This document shows positions 37,785 through 46,209 of a stretch of 64,000 bases of DNA, piece by piece. The translations under genes were made by a program, and so were the position numbers. The notes beneath the pieces were generated by a model that saw only the letters and a program-made list of their open reading frames with translations, ran no database searches and was not told the origin of the DNA. Source of the DNA: an uncultured Schlesneria sp. (lineage in GTDB: Bacteria; Planctomycetota; Planctomycetia; Planctomycetales; Planctomycetaceae); NCBI GenBank assembly GCA_903871875.1, contig CAIQIR010000128.1, forward strand, positions 62,001-126,000, written 5' to 3'. Each line of letters opens with the position of its first letter. The first letter of the stretch is position 1.

Positions 37785-40700
37785 ATGCGACGTGAACTGT
37801 GTTTGTTACTGCTCTGCCTTGGCCTGGTTCCATTGCCCTGCTGGGGAGACTTCCGTGTGGAAGTTGTCCCGGCGGCGACAGGCAAGCAGTTGGTTCGAGC
37901 ATCGGTGCCGTTGCCGCGCGGCTTTCTGCGGGACGATCAGGATCTGGAAGCGATCAGCGGCGGCATTTCCTGTCCGGTCGCCGTCCGCGTGCTGGGGCAC
38001 TACATCACGAAGGACGCGGAACAGCCCAGCGTTCGCCGCGCGATGCTCACCTGGCCATGTGAGTTTGCCACTTCTGCGCCAATGACGGTCGAGTTGCGTC
38101 CTGTCGACAAGAAACCGGAACCGGTACCACCTTTGCCGACGCGCGTCCAGTTTCTTGAAGACCGTTTGCAAATGGAGTGTCATCCGGTCGGTAGCGCCCC
38201 ACCCTCCCCCCTGACCGCTCGGTGGATTACTGATGTCAAACCGCCAACCGAGCCACGTGTGGAAATCATCGAATCGAACCCCTACTTCGACTGGCGACGA
38301 TGGTACCTGGATGACGAGCGACGCCCTTTGATCATCGAAGTTCGGACCGACGTGTTGGGCGTGGTGGCTCTGCGACTGCACGCGCAATCACGGGAAGAAG
38401 CGCGGTATCGCGCGCCAGATCTGGGCTGGGAGATTTCGTTTCCCGCCGCGCGGGCAACTCAGTTGGAAGCACTCAAATCCACGCCGGTCGGCGAACAGAT
38501 CATTTCGCACTCGTTCGGCGAAGGCGTTCCCTGTGCTTGGCGCAGCGATGATCAGAACCTGATCGTGGAAAGCCCAACCGCCCCCTGGCTACGCCGAGGC
38601 GATGTTGAGGTTCAGCAACAACAAGGACAATTGCACTGGCGATATCATCGCTGCCGTGCGACGGAAAACGTGCCGATGCAATGGATGTCCTGGCGTAAGG
38701 CCGACGCCCTGGTTCGCCCCGCCGGTGTGGCTCCGCTTACGGCGACGCTGGAATATCCTCACGAAGTGCGTGTCGCTGCCGCCGTCTGGGACGAAGCCTA
38801 TGGAATTGGTGCGGCGGTGCAACCTGTCGGCTTTCCAGACCTGGAAGCCTGTTTGCACTTCCATCGTGAGGCGATGATCCAATTGTCCGTCGTCGGCGAT
38901 GACTGGGGGAACGTCACCAGTTTCGCCGAGGGAGCCCCTCACGGCGGTGTCTTTGGCATGAACCGGCTAAATCATTGTCGTCCGCTGTTCGAAGAAGGCT
39001 GGCGGATACGGGATCGCCGACTGGTCCAATCGGGTGTGCTGTGGTGTGATAACTTTCACGACCAGTCGATCTGGTGGGGACCCGTGGGGTATGGCGGAAC
39101 GCGCTACAACAATATCACCGCACAAAACAAACAGACCGCTCCCGATGGCGACCAGACCTACATGTGGCGGTCGAACAACGCGGTGGACTTCTGTACCAAG
39201 GGGTATGACAGCTTTCTGCTGGCCTATGAGCAGACTGGCGATCCGCGAATGCAACAGGCTCTCGATGCCCAGACGAGATACGCCTCGGAGTTTGTCCAGA
39301 TCAAGAATCAGACCCGCAACGTCGGTGATGTTCGCGATTTCGTCTATCTGTCTCGTTACACCGGACAGTTTCTGGAACAGGGGTTAAGGCTGTTTGGCGA
39401 GTTGCGCGAGAAGCTGTCGCCGGGAGATCTGTTCAGCCAGGGAGGCGAGCCGATTGAGTCGCAACTTCCTTTCATTGACGACGACGAACGGGGATACCAG
39501 CATCCTTTTGCCAAGCCGTATATCATCGGCTATGCCCTGGCTGGTCTGCCGGATCTGGCGGCTTCTGTTCCGCAGGAACCACGGCTGAAGGAAGTGATTC
39601 AGGCGGCGGCGGAATTCCTCTGTGACAGCCAGGATCCTGTTGGTGCATGGCGCTACCCGCACCCCAAATCCAGCCAGATGATCGGTTCCCAGGCCATTGA
39701 ACATGCCTGGCAGATTTCGCTGGCGGATCGTTTTCTGGGAGCCGACTCGCGCAGGCTGGATGCGATTGAGCGTACCTTGCGACAGCGGATCCTCGGTTGG
39801 CGGAAGACCGGGAAAGTTTTCGGGGGTATCCAGGGCTGGGAATACGCGGCCGGCAAGGCGAACCAGGCGTCCGATATTCACGCACTGTACCAGACACCTG
39901 ATGAACGGGACGGACGGCGTGACTACTCTGAAGGCCGCATCGGCTTTGGCGGATCATCTCCCGAAGGCCTGGTCTACTTTCCGGAACTGTTGCGATATTA
40001 CCTGCGTCATCGCAGTGGCCTTCGCCTGTTACGAGCTCCTCGCGCGGACGAACCGCTGGGCATCGTGCTGGATCGGGTCGAGGGAACCGTGCCGCCGCAA
40101 CCGCCCGCCGACTATCAAACACCGGGCATCAAGGACCTGTTACCGGTGTTCCGTGAACGAGCGCTGGAACGCATGAAATTCCCGCTCGCTTGGACGCGTG
40201 GGAATTTCACCGATTTCGAGGCGTGGCGTCGTACCGCTCGCGATCGGGTTCAGAGCTCTCTGTTGGCGTTCACACCGCCGCCGAAGTTCGAGCCCCTGGT
40301 CATCGCTGAAGAAGACCGAGGCACGTATTGGGCTCGCAAGGTGGTGCTGAACGTGTCTGCCGATAGCCGCGTGCTCGCGCTTCAGACGATTCCCAAAGGA
40401 TCGGGGCCCTTCCCGGCGGTGCTCTTGCTGCATGACCATGGTGCCAAATTTGACATCGGTAAGGAAAAGGTCATTCGTCCTTTTGACGTCACTCCGGAAA
40501 AACAGGCTTCCGCCGAAGACTGGGTCGGCAAGTATTACGGTGGTCGCTTTCTGGGGGATGAACTGGCCCGCCGTGGCTACGTCTGTTTCGCCACGGATAT
40601 GCTCAACTGGTCCGATCGGGGAGGAGCCGGATTCGAGAACCAACAAGCGCTGGCCAGCAATCTGTTGCACCTGGGGATGACTCACGCGGGTCTGATCGCT

Positions 40701-41210
40701 CATGAAGATCTGCAGGCGGTGGAGTTCCTGGCGACGCAGCCACAGGTGGATCCTGGTCGCATCGCCGCGATGGGGCTCTCGGTGGGCTGTTACCGGACCT
40801 GGCAAGTCGCCGCTCTGTCCGACCGGATCGCCGCGGGCGTGGCGATCTGCTGGATGGGGACGACCCGGGAATTGATGGTTCCTGGTAACAATCAGACGAA
40901 GGGGCAGAGTGCCTTCGTGATGACCCATCCCGGTCTGTCGAACTTCCTCGATTATCCGGACGTCGCCTCCATTGCTTGTCCCAAATCGATGCTGTTCTAC
41001 AACGGCCTCAAGGATGGTCTGTTCCCCGTGGAAGGGGTTCGTGACGCCTACCGCACGATGCAAGGGGTCTGGGATTCCCAAGGGGCTGGGAATCGGCTGG
41101 TGACAAAGCTGTGGGACGTTCCGCACCTCTTCAACGCCGCGATGCAGGACGAAGCCTTTCAGTGGTTGGACACACAGTTCCAAATCACTCCGCCCGTCCC
41201 GACTCACTGA
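37785..41210 (+). CDS. Exported fusion protein: alpha-toroid glycosidase-like region plus alpha/beta-hydrolase esterase
   Basis: A 1141-aa protein with a signal peptide (MRRELCLLLLCLGLVPLPCWG). The first 250 residues are beta-rich. Residues about 330-760 are helical with Trp/Tyr-rich turns (DNFHDQSIWWGPVGYGGTRYN, QDPVGAWRYPHP, HAWQISLADRFLG), like the alpha/alpha-toroid of glycosidases and polysaccharide lyases. The C-terminal 300 residues are an alpha/beta-hydrolase of the acetyl-xylan esterase/dienelactone hydrolase kind: LLLHDHGAKFDIGKEK, nucleophile elbow GLSVGCYRTW with Ser near 999, and the catalytic His in DVPHLFN near 1113. It probably removes acyl groups while a second domain works on the glycan; no substrate is known. 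Confidence 0.72.
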   Translation: MRRELCLLLLCLGLVPLPCWGDFRVEVVPAATGKQLVRASVPLPRGFLRDDQDLEAISGGISCPVAVRVLGHYITKDAEQPSVRRAMLTWPCEFATSAPMTVELRPVDKKPEPVPPLPTRVQFLEDRLQMECHPVGSAPPSPLTARWITDVKPPTEPRVEIIESNPYFDWRRWYLDDERRPLIIEVRTDVLGVVALRLHAQSREEARYRAPDLGWEISFPAARATQLEALKSTPVGEQIISHSFGEGVPCAWRSDDQNLIVESPTAPWLRRGDVEVQQQQGQLHWRYHRCRATENVPMQWMSWRKADALVRPAGVAPLTATLEYPHEVRVAAAVWDEAYGIGAAVQPVGFPDLEACLHFHREAMIQLSVVGDDWGNVTSFAEGAPHGGVFGMNRLNHCRPLFEEGWRIRDRRLVQSGVLWCDNFHDQSIWWGPVGYGGTRYNNITAQNKQTAPDGDQTYMWRSNNAVDFCTKGYDSFLLAYEQTGDPRMQQALDAQTRYASEFVQIKNQTRNVGDVRDFVYLSRYTGQFLEQGLRLFGELREKLSPGDLFSQGGEPIESQLPFIDDDERGYQHPFAKPYIIGYALAGLPDLAASVPQEPRLKEVIQAAAEFLCDSQDPVGAWRYPHPKSSQMIGSQAIEHAWQISLADRFLGADSRRLDAIERTLRQRILGWRKTGKVFGGIQGWEYAAGKANQASDIHALYQTPDERDGRRDYSEGRIGFGGSSPEGLVYFPELLRYYLRHRSGLRLLRAPRADEPLGIVLDRVEGTVPPQPPADYQTPGIKDLLPVFRERALERMKFPLAWTRGNFTDFEAWRRTARDRVQSSLLAFTPPPKFEPLVIAEEDRGTYWARKVVLNVSADSRVLALQTIPKGSGPFPAVLLLHDHGAKFDIGKEKVIRPFDVTPEKQASAEDWVGKYYGGRFLGDELARRGYVCFATDMLNWSDRGGAGFENQQALASNLLHLGMTHAGLIAHEDLQAVEFLATQPQVDPGRIAAMGLSVGCYRTWQVAALSDRIAAGVAICWMGTTRELMVPGNNQTKGQSAFVMTHPGLSNFLDYPDVASIACPKSMLFYNGLKDGLFPVEGVRDAYRTMQGVWDSQGAGNRLVTKLWDVPHLFNAAMQDEAFQWLDTQFQITPPVPTH

Positions 41211-41220
41211 ACCGGGACGG
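41194..41220 (+). terminator. Weak hairpin at the end of the glycosidase-esterase gene
   Basis: CCGTCCCG (41194-41201) pairs with CGGGACGG (41213-41220) across 11 nt, spanning the stop codon. No U-tract follows, so it may slow or stabilise the RNA end and is not a classic terminator. Confidence 0.4.
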
Positions 41221-41375
41221 ACCTGCTTCGGAGTTCTTGTTGAATCGGGCTCGTATTGATTGAACCGCGTCTGAAGCCGGGAAGGTCAGGTCGCCGAGGA
41301 CAGCACGCCGAGAAACGTTTTCCTGCAATCCTGGCGCGAGTGGCGACATGTTCACAAACTGTCGGCGGATTACAC

Positions 41376-41419
41376 TTGATCGCTGATGCACACCGAACTA
41401 TATTGCATAACGTATGCAA
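41376..41419 (+). promoter_or_regulatory. Promoter of the Fur-like gene overlapped by a palindromic operator
   Basis: TTGATC (41376-41381), 17 bp, then TATATT (41399-41404) make a plausible sigma-70-type promoter. Overlapping the last bases of the -10 box is a perfect palindrome TTGCATAACGTATGCAA (41403-41419; TTGCATA, 3 nt, TATGCAA). Its size and symmetry fit a Fur-family site, and the gene that follows is Fur-like, so autorepression is the simplest reading. Confidence 0.72.
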
Positions 41420-41448
41420 AAGATTTGCGTGTGCGAGAGGTGTTCAGC

Positions 41449-41760
41449 ATGTCGGCGTTCCCACTTGATCGACCTTGCGAGAATTCGTTTGTTGAGACCA
41501 GTCGCGAGACGTTTCATCGAGCGGGCCTGAAGGCGACTCATGCGCGTTTGGAAGTGGCTCGCTATTTAGCCCAGGCACCGCGGCTGGTCACGATTAGCGA
41601 GGTGATCAGAGAGGTGGGCAGCGACCAGATGGACCGAACGACCGTTTTGCGAATTCTCCGAGTATTCGCGGAAGTCGGATTTGTGGTCGTTCATCGGATC
41701 CAGGGACGTGAGTTGCAGTTTGAGGTGCAACGATCGCTGTTGGGGCCGGAAAAAACGTGA
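41449..41760 (+). CDS. Truncated Fur-family repressor
   Basis: A 103-aa protein. The start MSAFPLDRPCENS is chosen because GAGAGG lies about 8 nt upstream. The N-terminal winged helix is Fur-like (FHRAGLKATHARLEVARYLAQAPRLVTISEVIREVGSDQMDRTTVLRILRVFAEVGFVVVH). After RIQGRELQFEVQ it ends. The usual C-terminal metal-binding dimerisation domain of about 50 residues, with its His cluster and CxxC pairs, is missing. Fur, Zur and PerR proteins are about 140-150 aa. It is followed by the broken gene at 41803-42149, which suggests a deletion joined the two. Whether it still binds DNA is untested. Confidence 0.7.
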   Translation: MSAFPLDRPCENSFVETSRETFHRAGLKATHARLEVARYLAQAPRLVTISEVIREVGSDQMDRTTVLRILRVFAEVGFVVVHRIQGRELQFEVQRSLLGPEKT

Positions 41761-41802
41761 GTTGAGTCAGGTTGTTGCGTTGGCAGGAACCCCTGTCGTT
41801 CG

Positions 41803-42149
41803 TGGTTCAAGTCGTTTTCCTGGCAAAACGAGGTTCTGGATATATTCCTGTTGAAATCCGATGCCAAAACGTCGTTGTCGACAAATGCCGCCGAGGCGAC
41901 TTTGGTGCTCGACAAGAACAGAGACTGTCGCTGAAGGCTGTGCTGCTGGACGGCGAGGCCGAGAGGTAATCCTCTCGATTTGAACTGGTCGATGAGTCCG
42001 TCATTCATCAACTGTTCGACCGGGGCATCTTGCACGGTGATTTGGTCGTACGGATTGGCGAAAAAACTTTTCAGTCGCAGCTCGACATCCACTTTGAGCA
42101 CGGCGAAAGCAAACCCAATCACGAACTCGACCATCCGCCGGCCAAGTGA
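41803..42149 (+). pseudogene. Broken His-rich small protein, two lesions
   Basis: Two reading frames each carry part of one protein. The first gives SWQNEVLDIFLLKSDAKTS then LSTNAAEATLVLDKNR and stops at 41932. The second continues from 41925 as LSLKAVLLDGEAER, meets a TAA at 41967-41969, then SSRFELVDESVIHQLFDRG, ILHGDLVVRIGEKTFQSQLD and HFEHGESKPNHELDHPP before TGA at 42147. A frameshift plus a nonsense change (an expected GKSS reading R-stop-SS) would explain this. I recall small planctomycete proteins ending in such a His-rich tail. The expected 5' half with signal peptide is absent. Confidence 0.5.
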
Positions 42150-42223
42150 TCTGCGGGGCCGTCGATGTCGGAATGGTGCTGAATTTCAAACTACAATTAT
42201 GTGCAGGCGCAAACAATAACTAA

Positions 42224-42240
42224 TTGCATAACGTATGCAG
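42224..42240 (+). promoter_or_regulatory. Second copy of the 17-bp Fur-like operator
   Basis: TTGCATAACGTATGCAG matches the operator at 41403-41419 in 16 of 17 positions; only the last base differs. It lies 66 bp upstream of the ATG of the DUF58 gene, the first gene of the following operon. I could not place -35/-10 boxes around it with confidence. Confidence 0.7.
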
Positions 42241-42305
42241 AATGGTTGCGGGGTGATTGGGGTCGAATTGGTTATTGTGATTTAACGAAGGCGGCCGAGG
42301 CGACG

Positions 42306-43685
42306 ATGGTGACACTGGGACAAATACTGTTTCGGCTGCTGACCTACGACTTTTGTCCGTGGGCGAATCGGTGGGCCGATTTGTTGAAACGGCCGATCGC
42401 CTGCCTGGGGCTGGCGGCGATCTCGGCACTGGCTTGTGCGATCTTTGTGAAGCCGTTGGCTCTGGTGGCCTTTGCCGCAGTGATGTTGGTGGTTGCGTTG
42501 GGTTATTTGTGGCCGGGCGTAGCGGTCCGCGGCCTCGTTTGTGAGGTGCGATTCCCGCAGAGGCGGGTTACGGAAGGTGAATCGGCCGAGGTTATGATCA
42601 GAGTGATCAATCGATGGCCGTTTCCGATTTGGGGGATCGCGATCGAGCAAGGATTTGGAAGCGAGTCTTCGCCGAGTGAGTGTGACCTGTCGCGGTGCGG
42701 CTCGGTGGCGCTGGCCCGTGTGGCCGGTTGGACGACTTCCGAGTTTCACTGGGAATTCGTACCCGATTGTCGGGGAGAGTATCCGCTGGTCACGCCAAGT
42801 CTGGTCACGGGCTTTCCTTTTGGTTTGCGAAAGGCTCGTCGTCCCGTGGCTGTTGAGCAGACCCTGTTGGTCTGGCCCAGGCTGATGCCGCTGGAGACGC
42901 TCCTTGATGCGGCAGAAACGCGTCCATCAGACGATTTGTTCTCGGATCATCGGGTCGGTGATAGTGGTGACATGACCGGGACGCGACTTTTTCGGAACGG
43001 CGATTCTCTTCGGCGTGTTCATTGGGCGCAAACGGCTCGACAGGGACGGATGATCGTTTGTGAACGGCAGGCACCGGCTCAATCGGCGATTCGCGTCGTG
43101 ATCGACTCGGACCCGCATCTGCATCGGGGCACCGGAGGCGATGGCACTTTAGAGTGGTCGATCCGGATCGCAGCGAGTGTCTGTGCAGCCTATCACCGGG
43201 AGAATGCGCAGGTCGAATATTGCTTTGGACATGAGGTCATTCCGCTACGATCGGGCTCACAAGGAATGAGAGCATTTCTCGATCTGCTGGCCAAATGGAA
43301 GCCGTGCGATCACGAGCACGATTGGCATGGAGCGGTTGTTTCCATTGGGCATAGACCGAATCCGAAAACGTCGCCTGCTCGTCCAGTTGGGGCCTGCGAT
43401 CACGAGCATTCGTCGGATGCATGTCGCCGGATTCACCATCACAACTGCGGTGTGTTTCAGCTGACAATCACTACGGATCTGGGGCTGGAACATCGAACGG
43501 AACACCGTCACGTGCATGGGGACCAGCGTCTGATCATTTTGAAAACGGCCGCCTTCGAGAAGACCTGTGCGATTTGCGGCGAAGAACACCATCCGCCGAA
43601 TCGGTTATCGATCGTCCTGGATCATCCCGCTGATGTGGTGGCGGATTTCCGTCGAAAATGGAGGCAGGTCTGCCATGCCGGGTGA
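42306..43685 (+). CDS. DUF58 protein with His/Cys-rich tail
   Basis: A 459-aa membrane-anchored DUF58 protein. The ATG at 42306 has GAGG 5 nt upstream. Two N-terminal hydrophobic helices come first (about 18-65, PIACLGLAAISALACAIF and LVAFAAVMLVVALGYL). A beta-rich region follows, then the DUF58 signature near 220-245 (GTRLFRNGDSLRRVHWAQTA). From about residue 332 it has His and Cys clusters (CDHEHDWHG, CDHEHSSDAC, RIHHHNCG, HRTEHRHVHG, CAICGEEHH), which is unusual for the family and suggests metal binding. DUF58, transglutaminase-like and MoxR proteins form conserved operons that handle envelope proteins. Confidence 0.85.
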   Translation: MVTLGQILFRLLTYDFCPWANRWADLLKRPIACLGLAAISALACAIFVKPLALVAFAAVMLVVALGYLWPGVAVRGLVCEVRFPQRRVTEGESAEVMIRVINRWPFPIWGIAIEQGFGSESSPSECDLSRCGSVALARVAGWTTSEFHWEFVPDCRGEYPLVTPSLVTGFPFGLRKARRPVAVEQTLLVWPRLMPLETLLDAAETRPSDDLFSDHRVGDSGDMTGTRLFRNGDSLRRVHWAQTARQGRMIVCERQAPAQSAIRVVIDSDPHLHRGTGGDGTLEWSIRIAASVCAAYHRENAQVEYCFGHEVIPLRSGSQGMRAFLDLLAKWKPCDHEHDWHGAVVSIGHRPNPKTSPARPVGACDHEHSSDACRRIHHHNCGVFQLTITTDLGLEHRTEHRHVHGDQRLIILKTAAFEKTCAICGEEHHPPNRLSIVLDHPADVVADFRRKWRQVCHAG

Positions 43686-46209
43686 ATTTACTCCCACGCG
43701 AACGCCGGTTGCAGACGGCCCAGGCCATCAACCGGTGTTGTCCCCAATTCGGCCGGATCGAAACGTCGAAGAAACGACCGGTCGTATGTCGCTTCGGCTG
43801 GTCTGGCTGCTGGTGTTGCTGTCGACGCTGGCGTTGGAACTGGCGGCGGCTGACGGTGATCAAGCCGGGATGGTGGTACTGATCGTGGCAGGCGAGGTTG
43901 GCCTGGCAGGCGTGCTGGGGTTCATCGCGCGGCGAATTGACTTGTGGGATCGTTCCCGAAAAACGGGCAATTCCGACGGGTCTGGCTCGCGCATTCGCGT
44001 GGATCGAGGTGGGATCAAAACGCCGCTGGTCTGGATTCTGTGTCTTGCCACAGTTCCCTTCATCATCGAAATCTTGATTCGTGGTGCAACGGATTCGATG
44101 TGGCCGCTGGAACTGCTGTTATTGGCCTATTTCCGCGACGGAGTGTTGGCCTTGGCGGTTTTCGCACATCGAAAGGACTGCCAACGGGTGTGCTGTTCAC
44201 TCAGTACATTTCTGACAATTTTTGCTTCGGCTGTCTCCGCGCACGTCTGGTTGCACGGGCTGGTCGTGGCCTTTGCCATCGTGGGAATCTGGTGGCTGAT
44301 GGGAACCTATTGGGATTCGCTGAGGGGACGACTCGTGGCGGCTTCAGAAACGGGTTGTTCACGGCGATGGTTAATCGTGCTGCCTCTGGTCGTGTTGTGC
44401 CTGTTATTAAGCTTGCCCGTCACTGCGACACAAACGCATGCCTGGCGGGGATTCATGCCGAGTTCCGGCGGGACCGATCGGTACAGTGAGATGGCGCGAA
44501 GCGGTGTCGGCGACGGAACCTCGCTCGTGGCGGGAACGGATAATATTTCGAGTTTCGCGCCAATCGAGGATGCCCCATTCCTGACGTCGCACGAACCCAG
44601 CCTCTATGACTTGTTCGACGACTCGTATAGCGAACCGGTGAAGCGGGAAAAACAAGAGCGTTCGATTGCCATTTCACAAGAGTTGGGGACGAAGTCCGAG
44701 AATCATCAGTTGGCGGAATCGAAGCAGGCGGGCCGGCAATTCTCGACTTTGCGTCAGCACGCCAACGCGAAACGTCGACCCGTGGGCGACCGCGATTCGA
44801 ATGCCCTGCTGTATGTGAAGGGGCGTTTACCGTTGCATCTGAAGTTGGAAGTTTATGACCGCTTTGATGGAGTGGATTGGTTTGCGGAACCTCTGCCCGA
44901 GAAAAATCCTCCGTTGTCGATCGAAACAATCGAGGCCAAACCCTGGTTGGAGTTGCCGATCTTGCCATCGCTAGATCTCTATGGCAGGCCGGAAAGTCAC
45001 GCCTTGAAAATCATCCGGCTCGATACCAACCGAATCCCCGCACCCACGCAATTGCTTAGAGTTCATATCGACAAATTGAATCAAAGCGACTTCTACAAAT
45101 GGGCTCAGCCCGGAATCATTTGCATGGACCGCGAAAAGTTGCCGGCACTGACGGTGATGCACGTGCAATCACGCGTCATCGATGATCGGTTGATTCTGAC
45201 GTCGCATGCGCATTTATCTGGTGGGCCCGCGGTCTACCGCGAGCTGGCCAGCGAAAAAAGCTCGCAGCAAATTCGGGAACTGGCACAAGACTGGACAAAG
45301 GATGTCGCCAGCGGTTGGTCTCAGGTGCAAACCGTCGTCAAACGACTTCGTGCCGACTACATCTACGATCGCGAAGCGCGGCCCGCGACTGACTGCGAAC
45401 ACACGGTCGCCGACTTCCTGTTCGAAAGTCGACGTGGGCCTGATTATCAATTCGCCTCGGCCGCCGTGTTGCTGCTCCGATCGCTGGGTTATTCGACTCG
45501 GTTGGTCAGCGGCTTCTACGTCGATCCGACTGGTTACGATGCGCGATCACAACACACTCCTGTGAAGGAGCACGACGTCCATTTCTGGGCGGAGGTTTCG
45601 GGCGGAAACGGTCATTGGCTGCCGATTGAACCAACGCCCGGTTACGAACTGTTGCGATCGTCGCCGACATGGATCGAGCAGGTTTTGGCGGGATGGGTGG
45701 CTGGTTGGCGGTGGATGGTGGCCAACCTTGTTGCCGTCATGACGACCGTTCTGGTTTTGATCGGGATGTTCGTGCTGCGACATCGTGCGGCAGATCGCAT
45801 CGCGACCGTGATCTGGCAATATTGGCCCGCTCGCAACGAACGTGACGTTGTGAAGCAGACACTGCGATTACTGGATTGTCGTTGTCGGCGAATGGGACAT
45901 GCGCGGCCGCGTGGAGTCACGCCGACTCGCTGGTTGGAGCGGTTTGCTGTGTTTCACGGCGAGTCGGAACGGACATCCGCTGCCGACTTTATCAGACTCG
46001 CCGACGGGGCCGTGTTTGGACCGGTCGGCACGGTCGATCGGAATCCTCGCCTGCGTAGCCTGTGTTCTCAGGCGGTGCTGATCTGGTCTTGGGAGCGTAT
46101 CGAACAGTCGAGGTCATCGTTTCGGAACGGGCGAACGTTTCGCCAGTCCCGTGCCCTGTTTGTTTTCCTGCACCAACCTGTGATCTGGGTGAGAAAGATT
46201 GTCGCATGA
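43675..46209 (+). CDS. Transglutaminase-like membrane protein lacking the catalytic Cys
   Basis: An 844-aa protein with several N-terminal hydrophobic helices, a long polar region and a papain-like transglutaminase core near residues 570-660. The start (MPGEFTPTRTP) overlaps the end of the DUF58 gene by 11 nt, so it is translationally coupled. The catalytic block reads RRGPDYQFASAAVLLLRSLG; family enzymes have Cys where Asp588 stands. The His (HFWAEV, near 635) is kept; the Asp of the triad is Glu652 (PIEPTPGY). It is probably not a classical transglutaminase. I recall this variant in other planctomycete copies but cannot check. Confidence 0.83.
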   Translation: MPGEFTPTRTPVADGPGHQPVLSPIRPDRNVEETTGRMSLRLVWLLVLLSTLALELAAADGDQAGMVVLIVAGEVGLAGVLGFIARRIDLWDRSRKTGNSDGSGSRIRVDRGGIKTPLVWILCLATVPFIIEILIRGATDSMWPLELLLLAYFRDGVLALAVFAHRKDCQRVCCSLSTFLTIFASAVSAHVWLHGLVVAFAIVGIWWLMGTYWDSLRGRLVAASETGCSRRWLIVLPLVVLCLLLSLPVTATQTHAWRGFMPSSGGTDRYSEMARSGVGDGTSLVAGTDNISSFAPIEDAPFLTSHEPSLYDLFDDSYSEPVKREKQERSIAISQELGTKSENHQLAESKQAGRQFSTLRQHANAKRRPVGDRDSNALLYVKGRLPLHLKLEVYDRFDGVDWFAEPLPEKNPPLSIETIEAKPWLELPILPSLDLYGRPESHALKIIRLDTNRIPAPTQLLRVHIDKLNQSDFYKWAQPGIICMDREKLPALTVMHVQSRVIDDRLILTSHAHLSGGPAVYRELASEKSSQQIRELAQDWTKDVASGWSQVQTVVKRLRADYIYDREARPATDCEHTVADFLFESRRGPDYQFASAAVLLLRSLGYSTRLVSGFYVDPTGYDARSQHTPVKEHDVHFWAEVSGGNGHWLPIEPTPGYELLRSSPTWIEQVLAGWVAGWRWMVANLVAVMTTVLVLIGMFVLRHRAADRIATVIWQYWPARNERDVVKQTLRLLDCRCRRMGHARPRGVTPTRWLERFAVFHGESERTSAADFIRLADGAVFGPVGTVDRNPRLRSLCSQAVLIWSWERIEQSRSSFRNGRTFRQSRALFVFLHQPVIWVRKIVA

